Shown one piece after another: positions 27,487-35,176 of a DNA stretch of 39,015 bases. The stretch comes from CAIKZJ01 sp964626015 (GTDB lineage Bacteria; Bacteroidota; Ignavibacteria; Tepidaquicellales; Tepidaquicellaceae), in contig CAZVCC010000028.1 in assembly GCA_964626015.1 (NCBI GenBank), positions 1 to 39,015 on the forward strand, in the 5' to 3' direction. The notes beneath the pieces are model-generated. The model was not told where the DNA came from and did no database searches. It saw nothing but the letters and a program-made list of their open reading frames with translations. Every line of letters begins with the position of its first letter. Position 1 is the stretch's first letter. The translations under genes were made by a program, and so were the position numbers.

Positions 27487-27780
27487 TTAGATAATTGCAT
27501 AAATGTCTGATTCTCTCATGATTAAATATTCTTCGTTATCGATTGTGACTTCGGTACCTGAATATTTACCATAAAGAATTTTGTCTCCAACTTTAACTTC
27601 GAGAGCGGTGACCTTACCGTCATCGGCGACTCTACCTTTACCAACTGCAACAATGACGCCCTGCATAGGTTTTTCCTTAGCAGTGTCAGGAATTATGATA
27701 CCTGAAGCAGTTTTTTCTTCAGCCTTTGAAGGCAAAACAACAACCCTATCAGCTAAGGGTTTAATGTTTAGTTTACTCAT
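27487..27780 (-). CDS. groES: Co-chaperonin GroES (10 kDa)
   Basis: Heptameric lid of the GroEL chamber. The 97 residues begin with KPLADRVVVLPSKAEEKTAS and carry the mobile loop around ASGIIIPDTAKEKPMQG, then VGDKILYGKYSGTEVTID. It is the first gene of groES-groEL. A CIRCE operator lies 58 bp upstream of its start codon and an AAGGATT ribosome-binding-like sequence sits just before ATG. Confidence 0.98.
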   Translation of the reverse strand: MSKLNIKPLADRVVVLPSKAEEKTASGIIIPDTAKEKPMQGVIVAVGKGRVADDGKVTALEVKVGDKILYGKYSGTEVTIDNEEYLIMRESDIYAII

Positions 27781-27837
27781 TTGTGAATCCTTTCTATTAT
27801 TTTAAATTACTGTTAATTAATGATTTACTTACATCTA

Positions 27838-27864
27838 TTAGCACTCGCTAAATTATAGTGCTAA
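27838..27864 (-). promoter_or_regulatory. CIRCE operator (HrcA-binding site)
   Basis: TTAGCACTC, 9-base spacer (GCTAAATTA), TAGTGCTAA. The consensus is TTAGCACTC-N9-GAGTGCTAA, so 17 of 18 arm bases agree; the one change is T for G at the first base of the right arm (+ strand). It sits over the presumed transcription start of groES-groEL, the normal place for HrcA repression. hrcA itself is not in the window. Confidence 0.93.
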
Positions 27865-27891
27865 AATAATAAGATTGATTTGATTTGTCAA
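27863..27891 (-). promoter_or_regulatory. Probable groES-groEL promoter
   Basis: On the minus strand TTGACA (27891-27886) is followed after 17 bp by TATTTT (27868-27863). The CIRCE begins at once downstream, covering the predicted start. The TATTTTAG box also partly fits the Bacteroidota TAnnTTTG element. Confidence 0.6.
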
Positions 27892-28221
27892 GACCATTTT
27901 GAGGTAATTTTTAAAAAAGTGGTTTAGTTTAGATGTATAATATCTTCGATTTAGTTGCCATTTGGTTTTCATCGAGAGAAATACGCATTTAATACGCATT
28001 ATACACGCATTTTATACGCATTAGACACGGGTTATTGGAGATTTTGTGAAGGTTTTTTGGTGGTATTGAGAGGATAAATTCTTATTTTAAGCAAAAATAA
28101 ATCGTACATAGTTTATTTATTTTTATGTAGTCATAGCAATATTCATTAACATATGACAACACAATATACAAAAAATAATTGTTAAAAACAAGTGAAAAAT
28201 TGGAACAGAGCAGAAAAAATT
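27865..28221. other. Intergenic region between groES promoter and pyk 3' end
   Basis: About 357 bp with no supported gene. It holds the groES promoter at its left edge and an 11-bp phased tandem repeat in the middle. No clear terminator hairpin for pyk was found near 28222. Confidence 0.6.
27981..28035 (+). repeat. Tandem repeat, 11-bp period, ACGCAT core
   Basis: ACGCAT begins at 27983, 27994, 28005 and 28016, exactly 11 bp apart, and a decayed copy ACGGGT at 28027. Units read ATACGCATTTA, ATACGCATTAT, ACACGCATTTT, ATACGCATTAG, ACACGGGTTAT. The following 11-mers (TGGAGATTTTG, TGAAGGTTTTT, TGGTGGTATTG) look like further decayed units. The period equals that of the repeat at 12.73 kb though the core differs. 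Confidence 0.85.
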
Positions 28222-29625
28222 TTATTTAGTGCTGATTCTAATAGTATCGGCTGATTTGAATAAACTTTTTCCTGAAGACATAAGAATAACGATTTTATCT
28301 TTAGCTTTTAACAATTTTAATTTTGAAATAACATTCCAAATATACTTTGTTTTGTTTTCATCGGACAAAGTTTTATTGATTTTAACACTAAAAACTCCCC
28401 ACCGAAAATGATTAAGAACATTTACCATATTATTTTCGGTTACTGTAAGAATTTCGGTATTAACTCTATACGATGACAGATATTTTGGAGAATTCCCTGT
28501 TACAGAGTAGGTTACTAAAGTTTTAGCTTTGATGTCATTAGCGAGAGAGACGGCGCTTTTGCAGATTGCCTGAAGCTGCGAATCAGATTCTTTAGAAACA
28601 TTAAGAACAGGTTTTCTGTAGATTTCAATTCTTCTAATGATTTTTTCCATTGTATTGACTACATTTTCCGGGTCGACACCGACAGAAGTCTCTGCAGATA
28701 GCATAACACAGTCCGTACCGTCCAGAATAGAATTAGCTACATCGGCAGCTTCTGCCCGAGTGGGTATTCTTGAGTTAATCATACTTTCGAGCATTTGAGT
28801 TGCGGTAATAACGGGTTTAAACGAAGCATTACATTTCTTAATAATGATTTTCTGGAGAACCGGCACATCTTCGGGAGAAATTTCGACACCCATATCACCG
28901 CGAGCGACCATTATAACGTCGGCTGCATCGATGATTTCATCGATATTTACTATTGCTTCGGGTCTTTCTATTTTTGCTACGATAGGAACGGACTTACCTT
29001 TTTTAGAAATAAGTTTTCTTAGTTGAATAATATCGTCAGCTTTTCTGACAAAGCTAAGTGCGACTGCGTCAACATTGTGCTTCAAGCCAAACATTAAATC
29101 CTCGATATCTTTCTTAGTCAAAGAGGGCAGCGAAAGGCATGTATCGGGAAGGTTAATCCCTTTATGCTCTTTCAAGATACCGCCTTTTAAGATTATACAT
29201 TCGGCATCATGAAGAGATTTAGATAAAACACGGAGCCTGAGGAGTCCATCGTCGAGAAGAATGTATTCGCCTGTTTTAACGTCATTAACGAAATGCTTAA
29301 ACGTTGTTGAAATAAGTTTATCATTACCTATAACATTCTTATCGGTTATAACTATCTTTTTTCCTGATATGAGTTTAATTGATTTATTTTCGAGTTTACC
29401 GACGCGGATTTTCGGACCCTGTAAATCCTGCATAACAGGGACGAATACATTAGTCAGTTTAGACGCTTTGCGAATATTTTTAATGTATTCAAGGTGAGTG
29501 GATCTATCGCCGTGCGAAAAATTAAGTCTGGCAACGTCCATACCTTTTTTAATCAAAGATGAAAGAATTTTAACGCTTGAAGATGCGGGACCGATGGTAC
29601 AAATTATTTTAGTCTTATTAATCAT
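28222..29625 (-). CDS. pyk: Pyruvate kinase
   Basis: Glycolytic enzyme that makes pyruvate and ATP from phosphoenolpyruvate and ADP. The 467 residues open with NKTKIICTIGPASSS and VARLNFSHGD, and contain the substrate/metal region VARGDMGVEI and the signature ATQMLESMINSRIPTRAEA. A B-domain (about 70-165) is present. No C-terminal PEP-utiliser extension exists. The start is taken at ATG 29625; a TTG two codons earlier (29631) is possible. It is transcribed alone on the minus strand and is divergent from the short-chain dehydrogenase gene 86 bp away. Confidence 0.96.
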   Translation of the reverse strand: MINKTKIICTIGPASSSVKILSSLIKKGMDVARLNFSHGDRSTHLEYIKNIRKASKLTNVFVPVMQDLQGPKIRVGKLENKSIKLISGKKIVITDKNVIGNDKLISTTFKHFVNDVKTGEYILLDDGLLRLRVLSKSLHDAECIILKGGILKEHKGINLPDTCLSLPSLTKKDIEDLMFGLKHNVDAVALSFVRKADDIIQLRKLISKKGKSVPIVAKIERPEAIVNIDEIIDAADVIMVARGDMGVEISPEDVPVLQKIIIKKCNASFKPVITATQMLESMINSRIPTRAEAADVANSILDGTDCVMLSAETSVGVDPENVVNTMEKIIRRIEIYRKPVLNVSKESDSQLQAICKSAVSLANDIKAKTLVTYSVTGNSPKYLSSYRVNTEILTVTENNMVNVLNHFRWGVFSVKINKTLSDENKTKYIWNVISKLKLLKAKDKIVILMSSGKSLFKSADTIRISTK

Positions 29626-29711
29626 GAGCAAAGAAAGTTATTAATTTATTATTTATTCCTTTTTATAAAATTACCTAATTAATATTTTATATAAAACTTA
29701 ATAATAAGAAT

Positions 29712-30482
29712 ATGAAGAACTTGAAGAACAAAGCAGTGTTTATAACGGGAGCTACGAGCGGAATAGGGAAAGCTTGTGCTGAGGATTTTGCTAAGCTTGG
29801 TGCGAATTTGTTAATATGCGGAAGGAGGGCAGACAGGTTAGAAAAGACAGCGAACGAGCTTCACAGGAAATATAAAGTAAAGGTTTTTGCGTTTGAGCTG
29901 GACGTGAGAAATTACGCTGACGTGAAAGAAGCAATAGAAATACTTCCGAAGGAATGGAAGAAGATTGAAGTGCTTGTGAACAATGCGGGACTTTCTCGGG
30001 GATTGAACAAAATACAAGACGGACTTCTTTCGGATTGGGAGGAAATGATTGATACAAATGTTAAGGGACTTCTTTATATAACAAAATGCGTTTTACCGAT
30101 GATGATTAAGCAAAGGAGGGGACACATAATAAATATTGGTTCGATTGCAGGGAGGGAGATATATCCGGGAGGTAATGTATATTGTGCTTCTAAATCTGCG
30201 GTGGATTTTATAACTAAGGGTATGAGAGTTGATTTAATTGACAAGGGGATAAAAGTCTCGACTGTTGACCCCGGACTTGTGAATACAGAATTCAGTCTTG
30301 TCAGGTATCACGGAGACAAAGTAAGGGCTGATTCAACGTACAAAGGGTTGAAACCGCTGACAGGAAAGGACATCGCTGAAGTGGTAGTATTCATTGCAAC
30401 GAGGGACGAAAATCTGAACATTGCTCAGGTAACAGTATTTCCGAAAGCACAGGCATCAGCAACTATTTCTTTCAGAAAATAA
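29712..30482 (+). CDS. Short-chain dehydrogenase/reductase, YdfG-like
   Basis: NAD(P)-dependent oxidoreductase of 256 residues. The Rossmann cofactor loop TGATSGIG is at 12-19, NNAG follows near 93-96, and the catalytic residues are S144 (INIGSIAG), Y157 and K161 (YCASK). The sequence, including GRRADRLEKTANEL after the cofactor loop, resembles YdfG-type NADP-dependent 3-hydroxy-acid/serine dehydrogenases; the arginines after beta-2 favour NADP. The real substrate is not shown by sequence. It is separated by 16 bp from the following T9SS cargo gene, so both may be on one transcript. Confidence 0.92.
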   Translation: MKNLKNKAVFITGATSGIGKACAEDFAKLGANLLICGRRADRLEKTANELHRKYKVKVFAFELDVRNYADVKEAIEILPKEWKKIEVLVNNAGLSRGLNKIQDGLLSDWEEMIDTNVKGLLYITKCVLPMMIKQRRGHIINIGSIAGREIYPGGNVYCASKSAVDFITKGMRVDLIDKGIKVSTVDPGLVNTEFSLVRYHGDKVRADSTYKGLKPLTGKDIAEVVVFIATRDENLNIAQVTVFPKAQASATISFRK

Positions 30483-30498
30483 TAATACAAATAACATT

Positions 30499-32217
30499 AT
30501 GAAAAAGATTATATTTACTATATTTATAATGATATTAACCTTGCCTATTTATAGTCAATGGTCATCAAATAATATGGTTAACAATTCAGTAGTAGTTGCA
30601 CCTAATAATCAGGCAACTCCGAAAATTATTTCAGACGATGACGGGGGAGTAATAATGGTCTGGCAGGATAACAGAACAGGTTCGGGTTCTTCGTTCGGGG
30701 ATATATATGCTCAGAGATTAGATAAATTCGGGTTTAAGCAATGGGGTGATTCGAACGGGTTAGCGATAGCCGTTAAGCCAATACTGGAGAGATATTACAG
30801 TATTTGCACTGACGGAAAGGGCGGAATAATTATCCTTTGGGAAGATAATCCAAACACAACGACGACAATAATAAAGGGGCAGAGAGTTTCAAAGAGCGGT
30901 ATAAAAATGTGGAGCGACACGGGATACGTTATTGCTGCATACGGAAACAGGCAAGCAACGCCGAGGGCTGCATACGACTACAACGGAGGATGTTATTATT
31001 CATACTATTCGAGCGAAATATCTTCGATTGATTATGAAATCAAGGTAAACAGGCTTGACAGCAACGGAGTGAATCTTTGGGGAACGGGAAATTACGTCTG
31101 CCAGTCGCCAGGGAATCCATCCGACATAAGCGTATGCAGGACATCAGACGGCGGATTCTTTCTTGTGTGGGGTGACCCGAGAAATTCGATTACGAATGAG
31201 ACAGACCTCTATATGCAGAAGGTAAATTCATCGGGTAATGCGCTCTGGCAGGTGAACGGGCTGCCTTTATGCGTAAGGCGGTTTACTCAGCAGTATCAGA
31301 ACGTTATGCCTGATAACAACGGCGGGGCTTTTGTTGCCTGGACGGACAGAAGAGATTCTATTTCAAATGATATATATGCGGCAAGGGTAAGATGGAACGG
31401 AACATTTCCAAGAGTTGATACGGCTGCAGCGTTAGTAGTGGATAATTTTGAGCAATACAGGTCGGAGTTAGCTCCTGATATGAAAGGAGGGGCGATAATA
31501 ACCTGGTACGATTACAGAAACGGACCAGCATTTCCATTTAATATAGACATATATGCACAGAGAATTGATTCATCGGTAAATACAAAATGGACGGCAAACG
31601 GAGTGAACGTATGCGATGCGGTACTTTCGCAGATAAATCCTGCAATAATTTCTGACGGGAATTACGGAGCAATAATAACATGGGATGACAGAAGGGCGGG
31701 GACTTCGACTTACGACATATACGGACAGCGAGTTGATTCGGCGGGAGTTTTAAAATGGGGAGCGGATGACGCACCGATTAGCATTGCTGCGGGAAATCAG
31801 TACAAGCCGCAAATGGCAGCAGTAAACAACGGGTTTGTAACTTGTTTTGAAGACACGCGGAATGGTATAAGCAATTACGATGTATTTTGCCAGAGAGCGG
31901 ATATGAACGGGAATACGCTTGTATTCATGGAAAATGCAGCGGGTAAAGTACCAAGAGAATTTTCATTATCTCAGAATTATCCAAATCCATTTAATCCGAG
32001 AACAGTTGTTAGTTTTCAGTTGTTAGTTGTTAGTACTATATCAATTAAAGTGTACGATATAAATGGCAGGGAGGTGCAGACGCTTGTGAGTGGGAGAATG
32101 CAAGCGGGTACGTATGAGGCAGTATGGGACGGGACGGGATTTCCGAGCGGAGTTTATTTCTGCAGGATGGTAACGGAGGGGTATGGTAAGACGATAAAGA
32201 TGGTATTGAGCAAATAA
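30499..32217 (+). CDS. Secreted repeat protein with T9SS type A sorting domain
   Basis: A 572-residue exported protein with a signal peptide (MKKIIFTIFIMILTLPIYSQ). The body has about eight repeats of some 50-60 residues, each built around G-G-x-x-x-x-W-x-D-x-R followed by D-I-Y-A-Q-R-[VL]-D and a G-x-x-x-W. This is likely a beta-propeller or similar all-beta fold; the function is unknown. The C-terminal 85 residues are a sorting domain, SLSQNYPNPFNPRTVV...IKMVLSK. From 32025 its 3' end and downstream region are identical to a copy 4402 bp further on. This copy lacks the 27-bp insertion found in two relatives. Confidence 0.88.
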   Translation: MKKIIFTIFIMILTLPIYSQWSSNNMVNNSVVVAPNNQATPKIISDDDGGVIMVWQDNRTGSGSSFGDIYAQRLDKFGFKQWGDSNGLAIAVKPILERYYSICTDGKGGIIILWEDNPNTTTTIIKGQRVSKSGIKMWSDTGYVIAAYGNRQATPRAAYDYNGGCYYSYYSSEISSIDYEIKVNRLDSNGVNLWGTGNYVCQSPGNPSDISVCRTSDGGFFLVWGDPRNSITNETDLYMQKVNSSGNALWQVNGLPLCVRRFTQQYQNVMPDNNGGAFVAWTDRRDSISNDIYAARVRWNGTFPRVDTAAALVVDNFEQYRSELAPDMKGGAIITWYDYRNGPAFPFNIDIYAQRIDSSVNTKWTANGVNVCDAVLSQINPAIISDGNYGAIITWDDRRAGTSTYDIYGQRVDSAGVLKWGADDAPISIAAGNQYKPQMAAVNNGFVTCFEDTRNGISNYDVFCQRADMNGNTLVFMENAAGKVPREFSLSQNYPNPFNPRTVVSFQLLVVSTISIKVYDINGREVQTLVSGRMQAGTYEAVWDGTGFPSGVYFCRMVTEGYGKTIKMVLSK

Positions 32218-32427
32218 ATACAGGAAAATTTAATAAATTAAAGCTGTTTCAAGGTAGTTGGAACAGCTTTTTTGTTTTCTTAGAGAATCACAGAAATTGA
32301 AACACAATCTATCTTAATAAGTCTTATATTTAGGTTTTAATTAATCAGGCTATTTTATATTTTATTTATATAAGAATATTGATTAATTTATTTTATAAAT
32401 TATGAAAATAAAAAATACTCTTTTCCG
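32025..32427 (+). repeat. 403-bp perfect direct repeat, copy 1
   Basis: Identical base for base, on reading, to 36427-36829. It spans the last 64 codons of the preceding gene, its terminator, the whole intergenic region and the first codons (MKIKNTLFR) of the next gene. The distance between copies is 4402 bp. Confidence 0.95.
32240..32274 (+). terminator. Rho-independent terminator, repeat copy 1
   Basis: AAAGCTGTTTC / GGAACAGCTTT stem (one G-T pair) with a 9-base loop, followed by TTTG and TTTT. It lies 23 bp after the stop at 32217, inside the 403-bp repeat. Confidence 0.85.
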
Positions 32428-33802
32428 AATAATGGACATACCGTCGAAACTTATTTCTAAAATTAATGTACCTGCTACAATAGTTGTAATAATGCTATTT
32501 ATTACATCCGCGAATGTACATTCACAGTCCGGGTGGTTCTCGCAGCCGCTGCCCGTGAACGGGCAGGTACAGGACCTGAAATTTTTTGATGCGAATACGG
32601 GGTTGATTGCGATGTGGCAGCCAACTGTTTTGTTGAGAACGACAAATGGAGGGTATAATTGGGATTCAGTATTAAATATACAAGTTGCATGGCAATTTGA
32701 GTTGATAGATAGCAATATAGTATATGCTATAGGCTCCGGAGTTACAATCGAATCTAACGGAATTCTTCTTAAATCAACAAATAGAGGTGAAATTTGGGAC
32801 AGTCTGCGTGTTGCAAATTCCTGGACTGTAAACGGAATATCCTTCGTGAACAAAGACACAGGCTGGGTAGGCGGCACTGCGGGCGGGTTGCCTTTTCTCT
32901 GGCGGACAACAAATGCGGGTGTAACATGGACTGTGCAATCAGACGATACAGGATTCGGAAAAGTTTTCTTTCTTAAACAAAAAGTTAACGGGGAGTATAT
33001 CGGCTGGTCTATGAATTACAATTCGATGTGGAAAACTACAAATTCAGGTATTAATTGGATACAAATACAACAGTCATTTGGTATATCAGACTTGTTTTTT
33101 TCTGATGAAAATACAGGTTATGTGTCCGCAGCAAGTATTTTTAAAATAACTACTAATGGTGGATTGAATTGGGCATCTTATTCCACCCCAACAGGAAATT
33201 ATATATTTTACAGAAATATAGGAGCCATTAAAATAATAAATAAAGATACAATCTATGGTGATAATGGCTCAAGATTATTTCCAGATAATACTCAGCGCGG
33301 AATTATTTGGGTATCCACGAATGGCGGTGTAAATTGGGGGTTCCAACAACCCGATACTAGTTTGCACAACGGTCTATATAATGGAATAGATTTCATAAAT
33401 AAAGAAACTGGATGGAGCGTGGGTTATAATATGGTAATACGCACAAACAACGGCGGAGGACCGATTATAATGCCGACGTATATTCCAAATAACGGGGAAA
33501 ATGCAGCAGGGTATGAACTGATGCAGAACTACCCTAATCCGTTCAATTCATCCACAGCGATTGAACTGTCTGTACCAAAGGATTCCTATGTTTCGCTGAA
33601 AATAACCGACCTGACGGGCAAAACAGTGTTCCGTGTGCTTTATGAAATGCCCCTGAGAGCAGGTACTCATAAATTCACGATAAACGGCTTCGGCAAGCTG
33701 AACCTCGCAAGCGGCGTTTATTTTTACACAATAGATTCACGCGATATGTATTCAAATAAATCAAGATTTACACAAACAAGAAAAATGCTCTACATAAAAT
33801 AG
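32402..33802 (+). CDS. Secreted YCF48-like propeller protein with T9SS sorting domain (first of four)
   Basis: A 466-residue exported protein. The N-terminal hydrophobic stretch around residues 22-38 (VPATIVVIMLFITSANV) followed by HSQSGWF acts as signal peptide. The body carries YCF48/BNR-like repeats with the T-T-N-G-G-x-N-W signature and FxDxNTG turns, which predict a beta-propeller. The C-terminal sorting domain is ELMQNYPNPFNSSTAI...KMLYIK. The first codons belong to the 403-bp repeat. The segments after the signal peptide and the C-terminus match the next gene closely, while the middle differs. Function is unknown; a role in surface attachment is only a guess. Confidence 0.9.
   Translation: MKIKNTLFRIMDIPSKLISKINVPATIVVIMLFITSANVHSQSGWFSQPLPVNGQVQDLKFFDANTGLIAMWQPTVLLRTTNGGYNWDSVLNIQVAWQFELIDSNIVYAIGSGVTIESNGILLKSTNRGEIWDSLRVANSWTVNGISFVNKDTGWVGGTAGGLPFLWRTTNAGVTWTVQSDDTGFGKVFFLKQKVNGEYIGWSMNYNSMWKTTNSGINWIQIQQSFGISDLFFSDENTGYVSAASIFKITTNGGLNWASYSTPTGNYIFYRNIGAIKIINKDTIYGDNGSRLFPDNTQRGIIWVSTNGGVNWGFQQPDTSLHNGLYNGIDFINKETGWSVGYNMVIRTNNGGGPIIMPTYIPNNGENAAGYELMQNYPNPFNSSTAIELSVPKDSYVSLKITDLTGKTVFRVLYEMPLRAGTHKFTINGFGKLNLASGVYFYTIDSRDMYSNKSRFTQTRKMLYIK
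33440..33782 (+). repeat. C-terminal cassette B, copy 1 (near-identical to 34793-35135)
   Basis: About 343 bp matching 34793-35135 with about six substitutions by eye, five of them synonymous. It encodes the T9SS domain of the first YCF48-like protein and the linker before it. Confidence 0.9.
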
Positions 33803-33814
33803 TATCAATCAATT

Positions 33815-35155
33815 ATGAATAAGCATAAACAAAGCATAAATATTATTTCCGTTTTAATATTACTACTTATTGCCTCCTCCTCCTATTCCCAGTCAGGGTG
33901 GTTTTCGCAGCCTTTGCCGGTGAACGGGCAGGTGCAGGACTTGAAATTCTTTGATGCGAATACGGGATTGATCTCAACAATTAATCCCAAATATATTATT
34001 AGAACTACTAATGGTGGATATAATTGGGATATTGCTTATTCGGGGGGAAGACCTGCGTTTGAATTTTGCGTTATTGATAGCGTTACAATATATGCAAGTT
34101 CAACAACTATTAATGCATACGGATTATTACTACGATCATACAATAGAGGTATAATGTGGGATAGTCTTCCTGTCGCCAATTCATGGACAATAAACGGAAT
34201 TTCATTTGTAAACCGCGATACCGGCTGGGTAGGCGGCACAGCAGGCGGATTGCCATTTCTCTGGCGGACAACAAATGCGGGTATAACATGGACGGTGCAA
34301 TCAACCAACACTGGATTCGGAAAAGTGTACTTTCTTAAACAAAAAGTTAACGGAGAGTACATCGGCTGGTCGCAATTTGAAGATGTTGCAACCTATAAAA
34401 CTACAAACAGTGGAGTAAATTGGTTTCAGATTGAAAATGTTGGAAATAACTCTAAGTTGTTTTTTATTGATGAATATACAGGGTGGGCGGCTAAAGGTGG
34501 AATGGTGAAGAAATCAACTAATGGCGGTCTTAATTGGAACACTTATTATTTGCCAACATCATCTGGAATAATTGGAAATACAATTAGTTTATTTCAGGTT
34601 TTGAATAAAGATACTCTTATAGGCGATGATGGCGTTAGATATTTTGGCGGGGGTAAGTTTAGAGGCATTATATGGGTATCAACAAACGGAGGTTTAAATT
34701 GGGGATTTCAACAACCTGATACAAGTATAAACAGGAACAGGTATAGCGGTATTTATTTCATTAACAAAGACACGGGCTGGAGCAGCGGAATCCGCACAAA
34801 CAACGGCGGAGGACCGATTATAATGCCGACGTATATTCCAAATAACGGGGAAAATGCAGCCGGGTACGAACTGATGCAGAACTACCCCAACCCGTTCAAT
34901 TCATCCACAGCGATTGAACTGTCTGTACCAAAGGATTCCTATGTTTCGCTGAAAATAACCGACCTGACGGGCAAAACAGTGTTCCGTGTGCTTTATGAAA
35001 TGCCCCTGAGAGCAGGTACTCATAAATTCACGATAAACGGCTTCGGCAAGCTGAACCTCGCAAGCGGCGTTTATTTTTACACAATAGATTCACGCGATAT
35101 GTATTCAAACAAAACAAGATTTACACAAACAAGAAGAATGGTGTACCTTAAATAA
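33815..35155 (+). CDS. Secreted YCF48-like propeller protein with T9SS sorting domain (second)
   Basis: A 446-residue paralogue of the preceding gene, 12 bp downstream. It has a signal peptide (INIISVLILLLIASSSYSQ), then SGWFSQPLPVNGQVQDLKFF, which is shared almost exactly with the first gene. YCF48-type T-T-N-G-G-x-N-W repeats fill the body, with unlike sequence between conserved turns. The C-terminal cassette (NYPNPFNSSTAI to the end) is almost identical to that of the first gene. This is most simply explained by tandem duplication and later gene conversion at both ends. Secreted cargo of the T9SS is predicted; function is unknown. Confidence 0.9.
   Translation: MNKHKQSINIISVLILLLIASSSYSQSGWFSQPLPVNGQVQDLKFFDANTGLISTINPKYIIRTTNGGYNWDIAYSGGRPAFEFCVIDSVTIYASSTTINAYGLLLRSYNRGIMWDSLPVANSWTINGISFVNRDTGWVGGTAGGLPFLWRTTNAGITWTVQSTNTGFGKVYFLKQKVNGEYIGWSQFEDVATYKTTNSGVNWFQIENVGNNSKLFFIDEYTGWAAKGGMVKKSTNGGLNWNTYYLPTSSGIIGNTISLFQVLNKDTLIGDDGVRYFGGGKFRGIIWVSTNGGLNWGFQQPDTSINRNRYSGIYFINKDTGWSSGIRTNNGGGPIIMPTYIPNNGENAAGYELMQNYPNPFNSSTAIELSVPKDSYVSLKITDLTGKTVFRVLYEMPLRAGTHKFTINGFGKLNLASGVYFYTIDSRDMYSNKTRFTQTRRMVYLK
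34793..35135 (+). repeat. C-terminal cassette B, copy 2
   Basis: Partner of 33440-33782 at a distance of 1353 bp. The cassette encodes the sorting domain beginning GGGPIIMPTYIPNNG. Confidence 0.9.
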
Positions 35156-35176
35156 ATGAACCATTATTATCAATAA

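Noticed and set aside
27852..27857. TATAAT (minus strand) as the groES -10 box
   Set aside because: It is 28 bp from the TTGACA box, too far. TATTTT at 27868-27863 has the right 17-bp spacing.
27981..28035. CRISPR-like reading of the ACGCAT repeats
   Set aside because: Units are 11 bp with no separate spacers and no cas gene is near; it is a simple tandem repeat.
29626..29631. TTG start two codons before the pyk ATG
   Set aside because: The ATG at 29625 immediately precedes the conserved N-terminus, and no ribosome-binding site favours TTG.
32550..32565. Inverted repeat TGCCCGTGAACGGGCA
   Set aside because: It lies in a coding region conserved at protein level in the next gene, where the palindrome is broken by synonymous changes; no regulatory meaning is supported.
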